Shown here: positions 49,709 to 59,380 of the stretch, piece by piece
Layout of the letters: every line of letters starts with the position of its first letter
How positions within the stretch are numbered: the stretch's first letter is position 1
Source: an uncultured Christensenella sp.
GTDB taxonomy: Bacteria > Bacillota > Clostridia > Christensenellales > Borkfalkiaceae
Reading direction: 5' to 3'
Length of the DNA stretch: 64,000 nucleotides
Assembly: GCA_910577555.1 (NCBI GenBank)
Contig: CAJTLF010000011.1
Location: 1 to 64,000 of the forward strand
Position numbers and translations under genes: made by a program
Notes under the pieces: model-generated
What the model was told of the DNA's origin: nothing
Databases searched by the model: none
The model's input: the letters and a program-made list of their open reading frames with translations, nothing else

Positions 49709-51814
49709 ATGAAAAAGCCGTTTTTAAATTTACGAATACCGGTTATTATTGCCTGCTCACTCGTCTTTGGCGTAGTGGCGGGCTATATTTTCGTCTTTTA
49801 TAATCTGGATTTCGCATGGCTTTTGGCGGCAGTCCCGCTTTTTCTCGTTCCCGCAATAATTTTCGCGCTGTTAAAAAAGAAAACTGCTCTCTTAATTTCG
49901 CTTATCTGTCTTTTGGTATTCTGTTGCGGTGTCGTAAACTGCTCCGCACGCGCCATATCTTACCGCGTTCACGAAGTAAACGACAGCCAAACCCACTATA
50001 TATGCGGTACGGTCGCCGAAAAATACGAAAGTCCGAACGGCGCGTTTTTAATTTTGGATAACGCCACGAGCGACAATAAAAAATTAAGCGGCAAAATCCG
50101 CGTAGGACTAAAAGAAAATTACGGCGAATATTGCGAAGTCGGCTACAAAATAGAATTTTCGTCCACTCTCTCGAACTACGACCTGTTTGAAAACGGTAAA
50201 CTGAATTACTACGCGGAAGACACCGTAAAATACTATTGTTATTCGGTCGGCGGAATAAAATCGGAATACGGCTTTAACCTTTTCGGACAAATCCGCGGAG
50301 CGTTCCGCCGTGCACTGTACGATAATCTCGATAAGGACACGGCGTCCATATGTTACGCGATGCTAATCGGCGACACCAAGGGCGTTGACGACGCCGCTTT
50401 AGACAGCTTCCGTTTCGGCGGCGTAGCGCATATCTTCGCGGTTTCGGGGTTACATATCGGTCTGGTTTACGGCGTTATTGCTTTCGCAATGAAAAAACTC
50501 CGCGCAAATAAATTTTTAAGTGCGGCAATCTGTATAGCCGTTATTCTTCTGTATTCCGCAGTATGCGGCTTTACGCTATCGTCGGTACGCGCCGTCATAA
50601 TGTGCGCTGTCGGCATAATTTCAAATCTTTTTTACGCAAAACGCGATATGCTCAACTCGCTTGCGGCGGCAGTTTTTATAATTCTTCTCGTAACGCCTTT
50701 AAGTCTTTTTTCGGTAGGCTTTCAGCTCTCCGTTTGCGCCGTCGGGGGTATTGGCATATTTTCTTCGGCAACGGGCAAATTGTTGGGTAAACTCAAAATT
50801 ATCCCCCGCAAACTCGCAGGCGGAATAGGCGTTACCTTAGGCGCAACGGCGGGAACTTTTCCCGTATCCCTTTCGTCGTTCGGCTACGTTAGCGGCGCGG
50901 GCGTATTGTTAAATATCGTAGTTATCCCGCTCGTCTCCGTTTTCTTTCAGATTATTTTTGCCGCAACAATTCTCACTGCGTTTATTCCGCAGGTTGGCGC
51001 GATACTTCCTTACGCGGTTTTGCCGTTACAAGCCCTGCTCTCCTTTCTTCTTTCCGCAGGCTTTGAAAACGCACTGATAACGGGTTTCGGCGCAGGCTGG
51101 TTTCCGCTATTTTACTGTCTTGCCGCGCTTACAATCTGCGACAAATTTAATTTTAAAGCAATACCGCGTGCCGCAACGTTTACTTTAACCGCCGTAATTG
51201 CGGTTGCTTTCGTACTTTTAAAAACGTTCACGCCCGTAATCGGACACGAAATAGCTGTTTCGGCAAACGGTTACGGCGGAGCGGTTATCTTCAAGTCGTC
51301 GCGCGGAAAAATTCTCGTCACCACGGAAGGAGTAAACGCCCAACGCACCGTTCAATTTATAAACGAAGAATATTCTTCAGCACTTACCGGCGTAATAATT
51401 TTAGGCGGCGACGGTTGCGCCACCGTTTACGACCCCGATTGGAAATGCGGCGAAGTTTATATTTCGGACGAATATCTGCCGTTGCAACCGTATAAGTGCG
51501 TAAACTTCAACTATTTAAAAAGATTTACTCTTGACGGAATATCTTTCGTATTTATAGACGGATACACCCTTATTGCCGAATGCGACGGCGTTGGCGTATG
51601 CGTAAGCTACGGAGACCTGCCGGAAGTTTATTGCGACCTTTTAATTTCGCGCAATCTCAATTACGACGAAAACACTAAAACGCTCATTTGCGAATCCAAA
51701 AACACGGCATATTTTTCATTGAAGGGTTACGAATACAACGTGAAAGAATACGGAAGCCTGAAATACCGCACGCAAGGCGGCAAACTAAGCTACGAAATTC
51801 CGATTAGGCACTGA
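49709..51814 (+). CDS. comEC: ComEC/Rec2 family DNA uptake channel protein
   Basis: A 701-residue polytopic membrane protein. It has N-terminal helices, an extracellular OB-like region (about 80-180) and the competence domain with the family signature H-I-F-A-V-S-G-L-H-I near residue 245, followed by about eight helices. The C-terminal soluble part (about 510-701) sits where ComEC normally has a metallo-beta-lactamase-like domain but lacks the H-x-H-x-D-H motif, so nuclease-like activity is unlikely. No other competence gene is in the window. It stands alone between two terminators and has a near-leaderless promoter. Confidence 0.88.
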   Translation: MKKPFLNLRIPVIIACSLVFGVVAGYIFVFYNLDFAWLLAAVPLFLVPAIIFALLKKKTALLISLICLLVFCCGVVNCSARAISYRVHEVNDSQTHYICGTVAEKYESPNGAFLILDNATSDNKKLSGKIRVGLKENYGEYCEVGYKIEFSSTLSNYDLFENGKLNYYAEDTVKYYCYSVGGIKSEYGFNLFGQIRGAFRRALYDNLDKDTASICYAMLIGDTKGVDDAALDSFRFGGVAHIFAVSGLHIGLVYGVIAFAMKKLRANKFLSAAICIAVILLYSAVCGFTLSSVRAVIMCAVGIISNLFYAKRDMLNSLAAAVFIILLVTPLSLFSVGFQLSVCAVGGIGIFSSATGKLLGKLKIIPRKLAGGIGVTLGATAGTFPVSLSSFGYVSGAGVLLNIVVIPLVSVFFQIIFAATILTAFIPQVGAILPYAVLPLQALLSFLLSAGFENALITGFGAGWFPLFYCLAALTICDKFNFKAIPRAATFTLTAVIAVAFVLLKTFTPVIGHEIAVSANGYGGAVIFKSSRGKILVTTEGVNAQRTVQFINEEYSSALTGVIILGGDGCATVYDPDWKCGEVYISDEYLPLQPYKCVNFNYLKRFTLDGISFVFIDGYTLIAECDGVGVCVSYGDLPEVYCDLLISRNLNYDENTKTLICESKNTAYFSLKGYEYNVKEYGSLKYRTQGGKLSYEIPIRH

Positions 51815-51816
51815 TT

Positions 51817-51859
51817 AAAAAACTTGCCCGACCGCAGTTTGCGGTCGGGCAAGTTTTTT
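51817..51859. terminator. Bidirectional terminator between comEC and rpiB
   Basis: A perfect 20-bp inverted repeat (51817-51836 with 51840-51859) with A6 and T6 ends and a 3-nt loop. It serves comEC and the rpiB-end operon alike; its last bases overlap the rpiB stop. Confidence 0.92.
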
Positions 51860-52307
51860 ATTTACAATATTTCTTTTCGATTGCCGTGATTTTATCTACG
51901 CGACGCTGATGCCGTCCGCCTTCAAACGGGGTTGAAAGAAAAGTTTCAACTATTTTCAAAGCGTAACCGTCACCGACGACCTTTTCGCCGAGAGCAATCA
52001 TATTCGAATCGTTGTGCAACCGCGTAAACTCCGCGCAGTAAGTATCGTGACAGTGCGCGCAACGCACCCCCGGCACCTTATTCGCCACTATAGAAACGCC
52101 GATACCCGTGGAGCAAACCACGATTCCCCTTTCACACTCTCCGCTCGCCACGCTTTCGGCGGCGGGCAAAGCAAAATCGGGATAATCGCAACTGTCGAAG
52201 GTATCAGTGCCGAAATTTTTAACTTCGTGTCCGAGTTCTTGCAGGCGTGCAATTATCTTGTTTTTAAGATTGAGCGCGCCGTGGTCGCAGGCAATAGCAA
52301 TTTTCAT
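51858..52307 (-). CDS. rpiB: Ribose-5-phosphate isomerase B
   Basis: Interconverts ribose 5-phosphate and ribulose 5-phosphate. The 149 residues show A-C-D-H-G-A near the start, the catalytic C-S-T-G-I-G-V-S-I-V-A-N-K segment and the late H-N-D-S-N-M-I-A-L-G motif. It overlaps the phosphatase gene by 4 nt, a common Gram-positive order (sua5, ywlE, rpiB). Confidence 0.95.
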   Translation of the reverse strand: MKIAIACDHGALNLKNKIIARLQELGHEVKNFGTDTFDSCDYPDFALPAAESVASGECERGIVVCSTGIGVSIVANKVPGVRCAHCHDTYCAEFTRLHNDSNMIALGEKVVGDGYALKIVETFLSTPFEGGRHQRRVDKITAIEKKYCK

Positions 52308-52759
52308 AAATTTTCGTCCTTATAAGTTTTGATATAGTTTTTAATTATTACGTCGCAGGCACGCGAAAGGCAGTCGCGCGTCACCCTGTAAGCGTCAAGA
52401 TTGCAACCGAACGGGTCGGGAACGTCGTAACCGCATACGTCTTTTATACATATCACCCTGCCGCAACCTTCCAGCATTTTTTTCTGCGTTTCGGTCATAC
52501 AAATGACGAACGCACTGCTTTCAATCAATTTTTGCGTAAGCTGTCTTGGCGCAAACTTTTCAACCGTAATTCCCGCTTCTTCAAGCGCGGTCTTGCTGTT
52601 TTCGCTCATAGCTCCGCCCACATCGGCGTGAACGCCGCACGACGCAACGTCCCACCACTTGATTTTATTCCGTTTTATCTTCGTCCGCAACAGAAACTCC
52701 GCCATAGGACTGCGGCAAGTATTTCCGGTACACACGAACAGAATTTTTTTCCTTTTCAT
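52304..52759 (-). CDS. ywlE: Low-molecular-weight phosphatase, protein-arginine phosphatase type
   Basis: A 151-residue cysteine phosphatase. The P-loop C-T-G-N-T-C-R-S-P-M-A-E carries the nucleophile Cys and the Arg; the Thr after Asn is the residue linked to phospho-arginine preference in B. subtilis YwlE. The general acid lies in V-P-D-P-F-G. It is coupled to sua5 and rpiB as in Bacillus. Protein-tyrosine phosphatase activity remains an alternative. Confidence 0.88.
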   Translation of the reverse strand: MKRKKILFVCTGNTCRSPMAEFLLRTKIKRNKIKWWDVASCGVHADVGGAMSENSKTALEEAGITVEKFAPRQLTQKLIESSAFVICMTETQKKMLEGCGRVICIKDVCGYDVPDPFGCNLDAYRVTRDCLSRACDVIIKNYIKTYKDENL

Positions 52760-53754
52760 TTCACTTCAGCACAAGCCTTTTTTAATCTGTTTAAAACTCC
52801 CGCCATAACTCCGCTCTTGTTCTTCGGTTCTATGGCGATAATTTCCTGCGCTATCTTTTCCCCTTCGCGCAATCTGGCGTAAAGGTTCGCCGCCATATCT
52901 TCGGGCGTTTTACCCAAATTCAGGACGTAATTCACGCCTACCATCTTCGCAACGTGGTCGTCGCAAAGAATAACGGCTTTAACCCCGTTTCTCATCCTTT
53001 GGGTAAAATACTCCATCGCGTCGGAAATTTCTTCATACTTAAAAAGTTTGGTGCGGCAATCGGGGGAGTAATGCTTATATTTCAGCCCGGGCGAGCGAGC
53101 CGTTTCCCCGTCCTTATACTCGTAAACCCCGCACGCGCCCGCAACTTTTTTAATCATTTCGCGGGTAATAAGTCCGGTGCGAAGTATCACGGGTTCAGGT
53201 CCCGTACAGTCCAAAACGGTGCTTTCGATACCGCCCGCAGAAACTCCGCCGTCGAGAATAAGCTCTATTTTACCGTTCAAATCGGCGTATACGTGACCCG
53301 CCGAAGTGGGGCTTACGTGCTTTGAAATATTCGCCGACGGCGCGGCAATGGGCAGATTTACGTACTTTAAAAACTTCTGCACGCCTTCGTGCGACGGTAT
53401 TCGTATGGCTACCGTTGAAAGCCCGCACGAAACCGCAGGGCTTACCGTACCCTTACTTCTATAAACCATCGTCAGCGGACCGGGCAAATACGCGTCTGCA
53501 AGCTTAACCGCGTAATCGGGAATATCTGTAACAAGCTCGGAAATATCGAACCCCCTGTGCACGTGTACTATAAGCGGGTTGTCGTTCGGTCTGCCCTTGA
53601 TGGCAAATATATTTTCAACCGCACCCGTATCGTACGCGTTCGCGCCAAGCCCGTAAACGGTTTCGGTAGGAATGGCAACCGCCCCGCCGCTCAGAATGAT
53701 ATTGCGCGCAAGCTGCAACGAGTTAATATCTATTTTTAAAACCTTGGTTATCAT
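52756..53754 (-). CDS. sua5: Threonylcarbamoyl-AMP synthase, Sua5 type
   Basis: Makes threonylcarbamoyl-AMP for the t6A37 modification of tRNAs that read ANN codons. It has a YrdC domain (about 1-205, with P-T-E-T-V-Y-G-L-G and K-x-R-P-x-x-x-P-L segments) and a C-terminal Sua5 domain (about 225-332). The length of 332 residues marks the two-domain form. Confidence 0.94.
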   Translation of the reverse strand: MITKVLKIDINSLQLARNIILSGGAVAIPTETVYGLGANAYDTGAVENIFAIKGRPNDNPLIVHVHRGFDISELVTDIPDYAVKLADAYLPGPLTMVYRSKGTVSPAVSCGLSTVAIRIPSHEGVQKFLKYVNLPIAAPSANISKHVSPTSAGHVYADLNGKIELILDGGVSAGGIESTVLDCTGPEPVILRTGLITREMIKKVAGACGVYEYKDGETARSPGLKYKHYSPDCRTKLFKYEEISDAMEYFTQRMRNGVKAVILCDDHVAKMVGVNYVLNLGKTPEDMAANLYARLREGEKIAQEIIAIEPKNKSGVMAGVLNRLKKACAEVK

Positions 53755-53762
53755 AATTCAAA

Positions 53763-55217
53763 TTAAAACGGCGGCTCTTCTTCGGGCGGGGGCGCATCGT
53801 CTTCGGTAAGCGGCGGGAACTCGTCCCTGCCCGCCCGCGGCGCGCTCTCGCCTGCCCTGTACTCCATAGATTCGTTCATTTCGGGATTTACGAATTTGGT
53901 CAGCTCGCCCTTGAACCTGAGCGGAATTCTGTCCAAATCGCCGTTTCTGTGCTTTGCTATATTCAGGAACGCCTGTCCCTTTATTACTTTTCCGCTTGCA
54001 ATTTCCGCTTCGGTAGCCGTTACGTCCGGTCTGGAAATAAACATAACCATATCGGCGTCCTGCTCTATCGCACCCGATTCCCTAAGGTCGGAAAGCTGCG
54101 GCTCTCCCGACTGGATACGCCGCAACTGCGAAAGCGCGATAACGGGCACGTTCAGCTCTTTAGCCATTATCTTAAGCTCGCGGGTAATTGCCGCAACTTC
54201 CTGCACGCGGTTCTCGTCGCCGCCGCTCTTGCCGCTGGACATAAGCTGGATATAGTCTATCATTATAAGGTCAAGCTCGCCGTTATTCTTCGCTTTGATT
54301 CTGCGGCACTTGGAAAGTATTTCGGCGGGAGTAATTCTCGACGAGTCGTCAATATTTATACGGCATTTTCTCAGCCTGTCGAAAGCCTTTGCAAGCTTTT
54401 TCCAGTCGTTCTCGTTCAGCTTACCCGCAAGCGCGGCGGACATACTAACTTCCGCGTTGGAGCATACGAGCCTTTGGAAAATCTGGGTATAGGGCATTTC
54501 GAGCGAAAACACCGCACACACCTTATTTTCAACGACTGCGGCGTGTTCGATAATGTTCATCGAAAGCGAAGTTTTACCCATACCGGGACGGGCGGCAAGC
54601 ACTATCAAATCGGACTTCTGCAATCCGTTCGTAACCTTGTCGAAGCGGGTAAAGCCCGTAGGAATACCGCGGTAAGCGTCCTTGTTTTTGGCAAGGTTTT
54701 CAAACTTTTCACGAACCAAATCCAGTCCGTCGCTCGTCCTTATGTCCTGAACGGTGGAAGTATCGTTCACCTGCGAAACGGCGTAAACCTTCTCTTCCGC
54801 AAACTGCGTACTTTTTCGCGCGTCGTCGCTCGACTTTGCAAACTCTATAATTTCGCCTGCGGCGCGTATCAGTTTTCTGTTGGTGCTGTCGCGCTTTACT
54901 ATATCGTAGTAAAACATATAGTTCGCCGCCGAAGGAGTAATCTGCGTAAGCTCGGTAATATAGGAAATCCCGCCCGCCTTTTGCAGATTGCCGTCGCTTT
55001 CAAGCCTGTCGGATAGCGTTACGAAATCTACGGGTTTTCTCGCGTTGAAGGTCATTTTTATCGCGGTAAAAATATATTTATGCGAGTCCTGATAAAAATC
55101 CGTTTCCGAAAGTCCGTCTAAAACCTCGGGCAATATTTCATTGTCGATAATCATACAGCCCAAAAGAGCCTGTTCGGCGTCTAAATTATTGGGCATTACG
55201 TTATTTTTGTCTGACAT
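53763..55217 (-). CDS. dnaB: Replicative DNA helicase DnaB
   Basis: Hexameric 5'-3' helicase of the replisome (called DnaC in B. subtilis). It has an N-terminal helical domain starting P-N-N-L-D-A-E-Q-A-L-L-G, Walker A R-P-G-M-G-K-T-S and motif L-S-Q-L-R-R. At 484 residues it carries a C-terminal tail of about 35 residues rich in Pro, Glu and Asp, probably disordered. It lies 8 nt upstream of sua5. Confidence 0.95.
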   Translation of the reverse strand: MSDKNNVMPNNLDAEQALLGCMIIDNEILPEVLDGLSETDFYQDSHKYIFTAIKMTFNARKPVDFVTLSDRLESDGNLQKAGGISYITELTQITPSAANYMFYYDIVKRDSTNRKLIRAAGEIIEFAKSSDDARKSTQFAEEKVYAVSQVNDTSTVQDIRTSDGLDLVREKFENLAKNKDAYRGIPTGFTRFDKVTNGLQKSDLIVLAARPGMGKTSLSMNIIEHAAVVENKVCAVFSLEMPYTQIFQRLVCSNAEVSMSAALAGKLNENDWKKLAKAFDRLRKCRINIDDSSRITPAEILSKCRRIKAKNNGELDLIMIDYIQLMSSGKSGGDENRVQEVAAITRELKIMAKELNVPVIALSQLRRIQSGEPQLSDLRESGAIEQDADMVMFISRPDVTATEAEIASGKVIKGQAFLNIAKHRNGDLDRIPLRFKGELTKFVNPEMNESMEYRAGESAPRAGRDEFPPLTEDDAPPPEEEPPF

Positions 55218-55235
55218 AGTACTTCGTAAATCCGT

Positions 55236-57011
55236 TTAAATATTCATTAACCGCTCAAATTCGGTCAAAGTTTGTTCAAATTCCGCCATCGCCACTTCAA
55301 ACGGAGCGGTTTTCGAAAGGTCCACACCCGCAAGCTTCAAAAGCGATACGGGGTCTGTCGACGCCCCGCCCGAAAGGAATTTAAAGTAGTCCTTTACGGC
55401 AGGCTCGCCTTCTTCGAGTATTCTTTTGGCAATATTAATTGCGGCGGTCAATCCCGTAGCGTACTTGTATACGTAGAACGAACGGTAAAAATGGGGTATT
55501 CTCGCCCACTCGCACGAAATATTGTAATCGTGTTCAATGGCGTCGCCGTAATACTTTTTGCCTATACCCGCGTAAAGGTCGCACAAAACTTCTTTCGTGA
55601 GCGGCTCTCCCTTTTCGGCAAGCGAATGAGCCTTGCTCTCGAATTCGGCAAACATCGTCTGTCTGTGCAGAGTCGCGCGGATACTGTCCAGATAATAATT
55701 CAGAAGATACTTTTTCAGATTTTCGTCCGTAGCCTGCCTGAGCATATATTTCAAAAGCAGGGTTTCGTTTACCGTACTCGCAACTTCCGCAACGAAAATT
55801 TTATAATCGCTCTTTGCAAACGGCTGGTTCTTCTGCGAGTAATAGGTGTGCAGGGAATGCCCCATTTCGTGAGCTATTGTAAATACGTCGGAAAGCGTGG
55901 GCGTATAATTGAGCAACACGAACGGGTGTGCCCCGGGAACGCCTATACTGTACGCCCCGCCGCGCTTGCCTTCGGTCTCTTCCACGTCTACCCAACGCTC
56001 TTCATAGCCCTTGCGCAAAAGCTGCAAATACTCTTTTCCGAGCGGCTCAAGCCCTTTAATTACCAAATCGTAAGCGTCGTCGTAGGAATATTTCACGCTC
56101 ACCCCGTCAACTAAGGGCGCGTAAATATCGTAAAAATACTGCTTGTCGTAACCGAGTATTTTCTTTCTGTCCGCAATATAGCGGTGCATTGCGGGAAGAT
56201 TATCGTCAACCGCCTTTATTAAATTGTCGTAAACGACCCTGTCAACGTCTTCCTCGAATAAAGCGTGTTCCAGACAGGAATTATATTTGTAAACCTTGCT
56301 TAAAAACACGTCTTTTTTTACGTTTCCGTAATAGACCGAAGTAAGCGTATTGATAAGCCCCGTATAAGCGGAGTAATATTTTTCATAGCACTCCCTTCTC
56401 TTCTCTCTGTCGTCCGAGTGCAGAATAACGCCGTAAAGCCCGTGGCTCAGTTTGACCTTTTCGCCTTCCCATTCGATTTCGGGCAAAGGCAAGTCAAGGT
56501 TGTCAATCATGGAAAAGCTGTCGTAAAACGCGCCCAGAATTTCACCCGACATACCTATAATTCTCTCTTCGCTTTCCGAAAGCACGTGCGGCTTACGGGC
56601 GATTAACCTTTTTATGGAGTAGTCGTAATCGGAAAATCTCTTGTCGGTCAAAAGCGAATTGAGATATTCTTCGGACTGCCCCGCCATTTCAGGCTCGAAA
56701 AAGGCAAGCTCGGTGGCGCATTTCGAAGCGAACGCGCTCACCTTAAGGTAGTACGAATTGTATTTGGAAACTCCCGCGTCTTCGTCATGGCGCATATGCG
56801 CGTATACGTACACCCTTTCGAGAGTATAGTTGAATTTGTCGTTAGCCTTTAAAAACTTTAAAAGCGTTTCCTTATCGCCCAGCTTTCCCGCATACGCCGA
56901 AAAATCAAGACGGGACTGAAGATTTTCAAAATCCTTCTCCCATTCTTCGTCGGAAGGGTAAATATCTTCTATTTTCCATTTGTAACGCTCTTTTACCTGC
57001 TCTCTTTTCAT
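55236..57011 (-). CDS. pepF: Oligoendopeptidase F
   Basis: Cytoplasmic zinc metallopeptidase of family M3 that cuts short peptides. The zinc motif H-E-M-G-H lies near residue 385 with a downstream Glu ligand in the F-V-A-E-V-A-S-T region. The 591 residues are the usual PepF length. GGAG precedes the ATG. It is in the sbcD-to-rpiB run between the UPF0210 gene and dnaB. Confidence 0.94.
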   Translation of the reverse strand: MKREQVKERYKWKIEDIYPSDEEWEKDFENLQSRLDFSAYAGKLGDKETLLKFLKANDKFNYTLERVYVYAHMRHDEDAGVSKYNSYYLKVSAFASKCATELAFFEPEMAGQSEEYLNSLLTDKRFSDYDYSIKRLIARKPHVLSESEERIIGMSGEILGAFYDSFSMIDNLDLPLPEIEWEGEKVKLSHGLYGVILHSDDREKRRECYEKYYSAYTGLINTLTSVYYGNVKKDVFLSKVYKYNSCLEHALFEEDVDRVVYDNLIKAVDDNLPAMHRYIADRKKILGYDKQYFYDIYAPLVDGVSVKYSYDDAYDLVIKGLEPLGKEYLQLLRKGYEERWVDVEETEGKRGGAYSIGVPGAHPFVLLNYTPTLSDVFTIAHEMGHSLHTYYSQKNQPFAKSDYKIFVAEVASTVNETLLLKYMLRQATDENLKKYLLNYYLDSIRATLHRQTMFAEFESKAHSLAEKGEPLTKEVLCDLYAGIGKKYYGDAIEHDYNISCEWARIPHFYRSFYVYKYATGLTAAINIAKRILEEGEPAVKDYFKFLSGGASTDPVSLLKLAGVDLSKTAPFEVAMAEFEQTLTEFERLMNI

Positions 57012-57020
57012 TTAAAACTC

Positions 57021-58376
57021 CTAATTTTTATTGGAATGAATGGGCGCGGGAATCAACCCGCCGCGTGAAATAAATTTTTCCGCGCTCTCGCCGTGAACGG
57101 GCATCACGGGCGCGCGCCCGAGTAGTCCGCCGAAATTAACTTCGTCCCCCACCTTTTTATCGGGTGCGGGAATAATTCGCACGGCGGTAGTTTTATTGTT
57201 TATCATACCTATCGCCGCTTCGTCGGCTATTATCGCGCTAAGGGTGCTTGCCGGCGTATCGCCGGGAACGGCTATCATATCCAGCCCGACCGAACAGACC
57301 GCAGTCATCGCTTCGAGCTTATCTATATTGAGAACGCCCTTTTCCGCGGATTCTATCATACCCGCGTCTTCCGAAACGGGTATAAACGCTCCCGAAAGTC
57401 CGCCCACGCGCGAGCTTGCCATTACCCCGCCTTTTTTTACGGCGTCGTTAAGCATTGCAAGACAGGCGGTAGAGCCGTGCGTTCCCACTCTTTCAAGCCC
57501 CATTTCTTCCAAAATTGCCGCTACGGAATCTCCCCTTGCGGGCGTAGGCGCAAGCGATAAATCTACTATGCCGAACTCCGCACCCAAACGCTTAGCCGCT
57601 TCTCTTGCTATAAGCTGCCCCGCGCGCGTTATTTTAAACGCTGTGCGCTTTATCATTTCCGCAACTTCGGAAAGGTTGGCGTCCGGTATGGTTTCCAGAG
57701 CGTGCTGAACGACTCCGGGGCCTGAAACGCCCACGTTTATCACCTTTCCGCTCTCGCCTACACCGTGGAACGCGCCCGCCATAAACGGATTATCTTCCAC
57801 CGCGTTGCAAAACACGACCAGCTTCGCACAGCCGAACCCGCCCTTGTCCGCAGTCCTTTCCGCGGTCTGCTTTATTATTTCGCCCATCAGCTTTACGGCG
57901 TCCATATTTATGCCCGACTTTGAAGAGCCGACGTTTATTGAAGAACAGAGCCTGTCCGTCGTTGCAAGCACTTCGGGAATTGTAGCAATAAATTTCCGTT
58001 CGTATTCCGCCATACCCTTATGCACGAGCGCGGAATAGCCGCCTATGAAATCAACCCCTACGGTCTTCGCCGCATCGTCCAACGCCTTACCTATCAAGGC
58101 GGACTTTTCGGGAAAAGACGCGCAAATAAGGCTGGCGGGCGTTACGGAAACGCGCTTGTTTACTATGGGAATGCCGTACTCCCTTGCAAGCCCGTCCGCA
58201 ACCTTTACGATATTTTCGGCAGACTTGCAAATAAAATCGTAAACGGACTTAGCCGTCTTTTCCGCAGTCCCGCCCATGCAGGGCAACAGCGACAACCCCA
58301 TCGTCACCGTTCTGATATCGAGATGCTCTCTCTCAATCATATTTATAGTTTCCAGAACTTCGTTGGTGTTAAACAT
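57021..58376 (-). CDS. UPF0210 / PFL family protein
   Basis: A 451-residue protein of the DUF711/UPF0210 family, with G-V-S-G-P-G-V-V and the Gly/Ala-rich patterns typical of it. The fold resembles pyruvate-formate-lyase-like barrels but the family has no established reaction. In most Bacillota it is paired with an ACT-domain UPF0237 protein, as here (10-nt gap), so the two probably act together in an amino-acid-sensing process. Confidence 0.9.
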   Translation of the reverse strand: MFNTNEVLETINMIEREHLDIRTVTMGLSLLPCMGGTAEKTAKSVYDFICKSAENIVKVADGLAREYGIPIVNKRVSVTPASLICASFPEKSALIGKALDDAAKTVGVDFIGGYSALVHKGMAEYERKFIATIPEVLATTDRLCSSINVGSSKSGINMDAVKLMGEIIKQTAERTADKGGFGCAKLVVFCNAVEDNPFMAGAFHGVGESGKVINVGVSGPGVVQHALETIPDANLSEVAEMIKRTAFKITRAGQLIAREAAKRLGAEFGIVDLSLAPTPARGDSVAAILEEMGLERVGTHGSTACLAMLNDAVKKGGVMASSRVGGLSGAFIPVSEDAGMIESAEKGVLNIDKLEAMTAVCSVGLDMIAVPGDTPASTLSAIIADEAAIGMINNKTTAVRIIPAPDKKVGDEVNFGGLLGRAPVMPVHGESAEKFISRGGLIPAPIHSNKN

Positions 58377-58386
58377 CTCAAACGCC

Positions 58387-58656
58387 CTATACGCCGTGCA
58401 TGGCGTTAAATATTTCTTCGTGCTGAACGTGGATAGACATACCTATGCTCTTGCCAAGCCCGTCGCATTCGTCGGCAAGCGTAGCAAGCTTTACCGTCGC
58501 CGCAGATATATCCACGAGCATTATCATAGCAAAATAATCGCTTAGAATCGTCTGGCTTATATCGAGAATGTTTATATTTCTCTTTTCGAGAAACGCGCTT
58601 ACCTTCGCTATTATTCCCGTCTTATCCCTGCCCACTACGGTGAGTACTGCACGCAT
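58387..58656 (-). CDS. ACT domain protein UPF0237
   Basis: An 89-residue single ACT domain (A-V-L-T-V-V-G-R-D-K-T-G-I-I-A-K-V-S pattern) that probably binds an amino acid. It stands directly upstream of its usual partner, the UPF0210 gene. AAGGAG lies before the ATG. Confidence 0.92.
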   Translation of the reverse strand: MRAVLTVVGRDKTGIIAKVSAFLEKRNINILDISQTILSDYFAMIMLVDISAATVKLATLADECDGLGKSIGMSIHVQHEEIFNAMHGV

Positions 58657-58672
58657 AGTTTTCTCCTTAATA

Positions 58673-59380
58673 TCAGTATTTTCCGAAAATCGTAAAGTTG
58701 AAAAAAGTATATATCGCCGTGGAAATTCCCTTTGTGGCTATAGACCACTTCGGCACCACCCCAACGAGCGCGGAAAGCTCGAAATCTCCGTATTCCCTGC
58801 TGTCCGTACTCTTGTTGCGGTTGTCGCCCAACAAAAACATACAGTTTTCCTTTACCACGTGTTCGTCGTAATTATTTAAAAGCGGCAGATTATATTCGGG
58901 AAAAATATACTTGCTCTCGTCAACGGGTTCTCCGTTACGGTACAGCACGCCGCCTTCTATTTTCACGGTATCCCCGCCCAATGCAACCACGCGCTTTATA
59001 ATATTCCCGCTCTCTCTCGTGCCGTTTTCAAGGGTAAAGTCGCGGTAAACCACCACCACGTCGCCGTACTGCGGTTGCGCCCATTTATTAACGTAAATAA
59101 AATCGCCGCCCGGCTCGCTCTCTCTCACCGCCCCGTTAAAGTTTGGTTGCATAGAGATATTCACCACGTATATGCCCGTATAAAAGCAGTTAAAAACCAA
59201 CTCTATGGCAACCACGGCAATAAACGCGATTAATATAAAGTTGAGAACTGCGTTCGCTACGCCGTTTCTCTTTTTTGCGTAAAGACATTCGCCCGCGCGG
59301 TATAACTCCGCCGTGGTTTCTTCGCCTGATTTAAAGTTGTAACCGTTCTCGCCGTCCGTCATTTTACCCCTTAAAGCCAA
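58673..59380 (-). CDS. lepB: Signal peptidase I
   Basis: Membrane serine protease that removes signal peptides from exported proteins. A membrane helix (about 45-68) is followed by the Ser in N-I-S-M-Q-P and the catalytic Lys in K-R-V-V-A-L-G-G-D. The late G-D-N-R-N-K-S-T-D-S-R motif is present. The 235-residue form has a polar N-terminus of about 40 residues. The start overlaps the hydrolase gene by 10 nt. Confidence 0.94.
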   Translation of the reverse strand: MALRGKMTDGENGYNFKSGEETTAELYRAGECLYAKKRNGVANAVLNFILIAFIAVVAIELVFNCFYTGIYVVNISMQPNFNGAVRESEPGGDFIYVNKWAQPQYGDVVVVYRDFTLENGTRESGNIIKRVVALGGDTVKIEGGVLYRNGEPVDESKYIFPEYNLPLLNNYDEHVVKENCMFLLGDNRNKSTDSREYGDFELSALVGVVPKWSIATKGISTAIYTFFNFTIFGKY

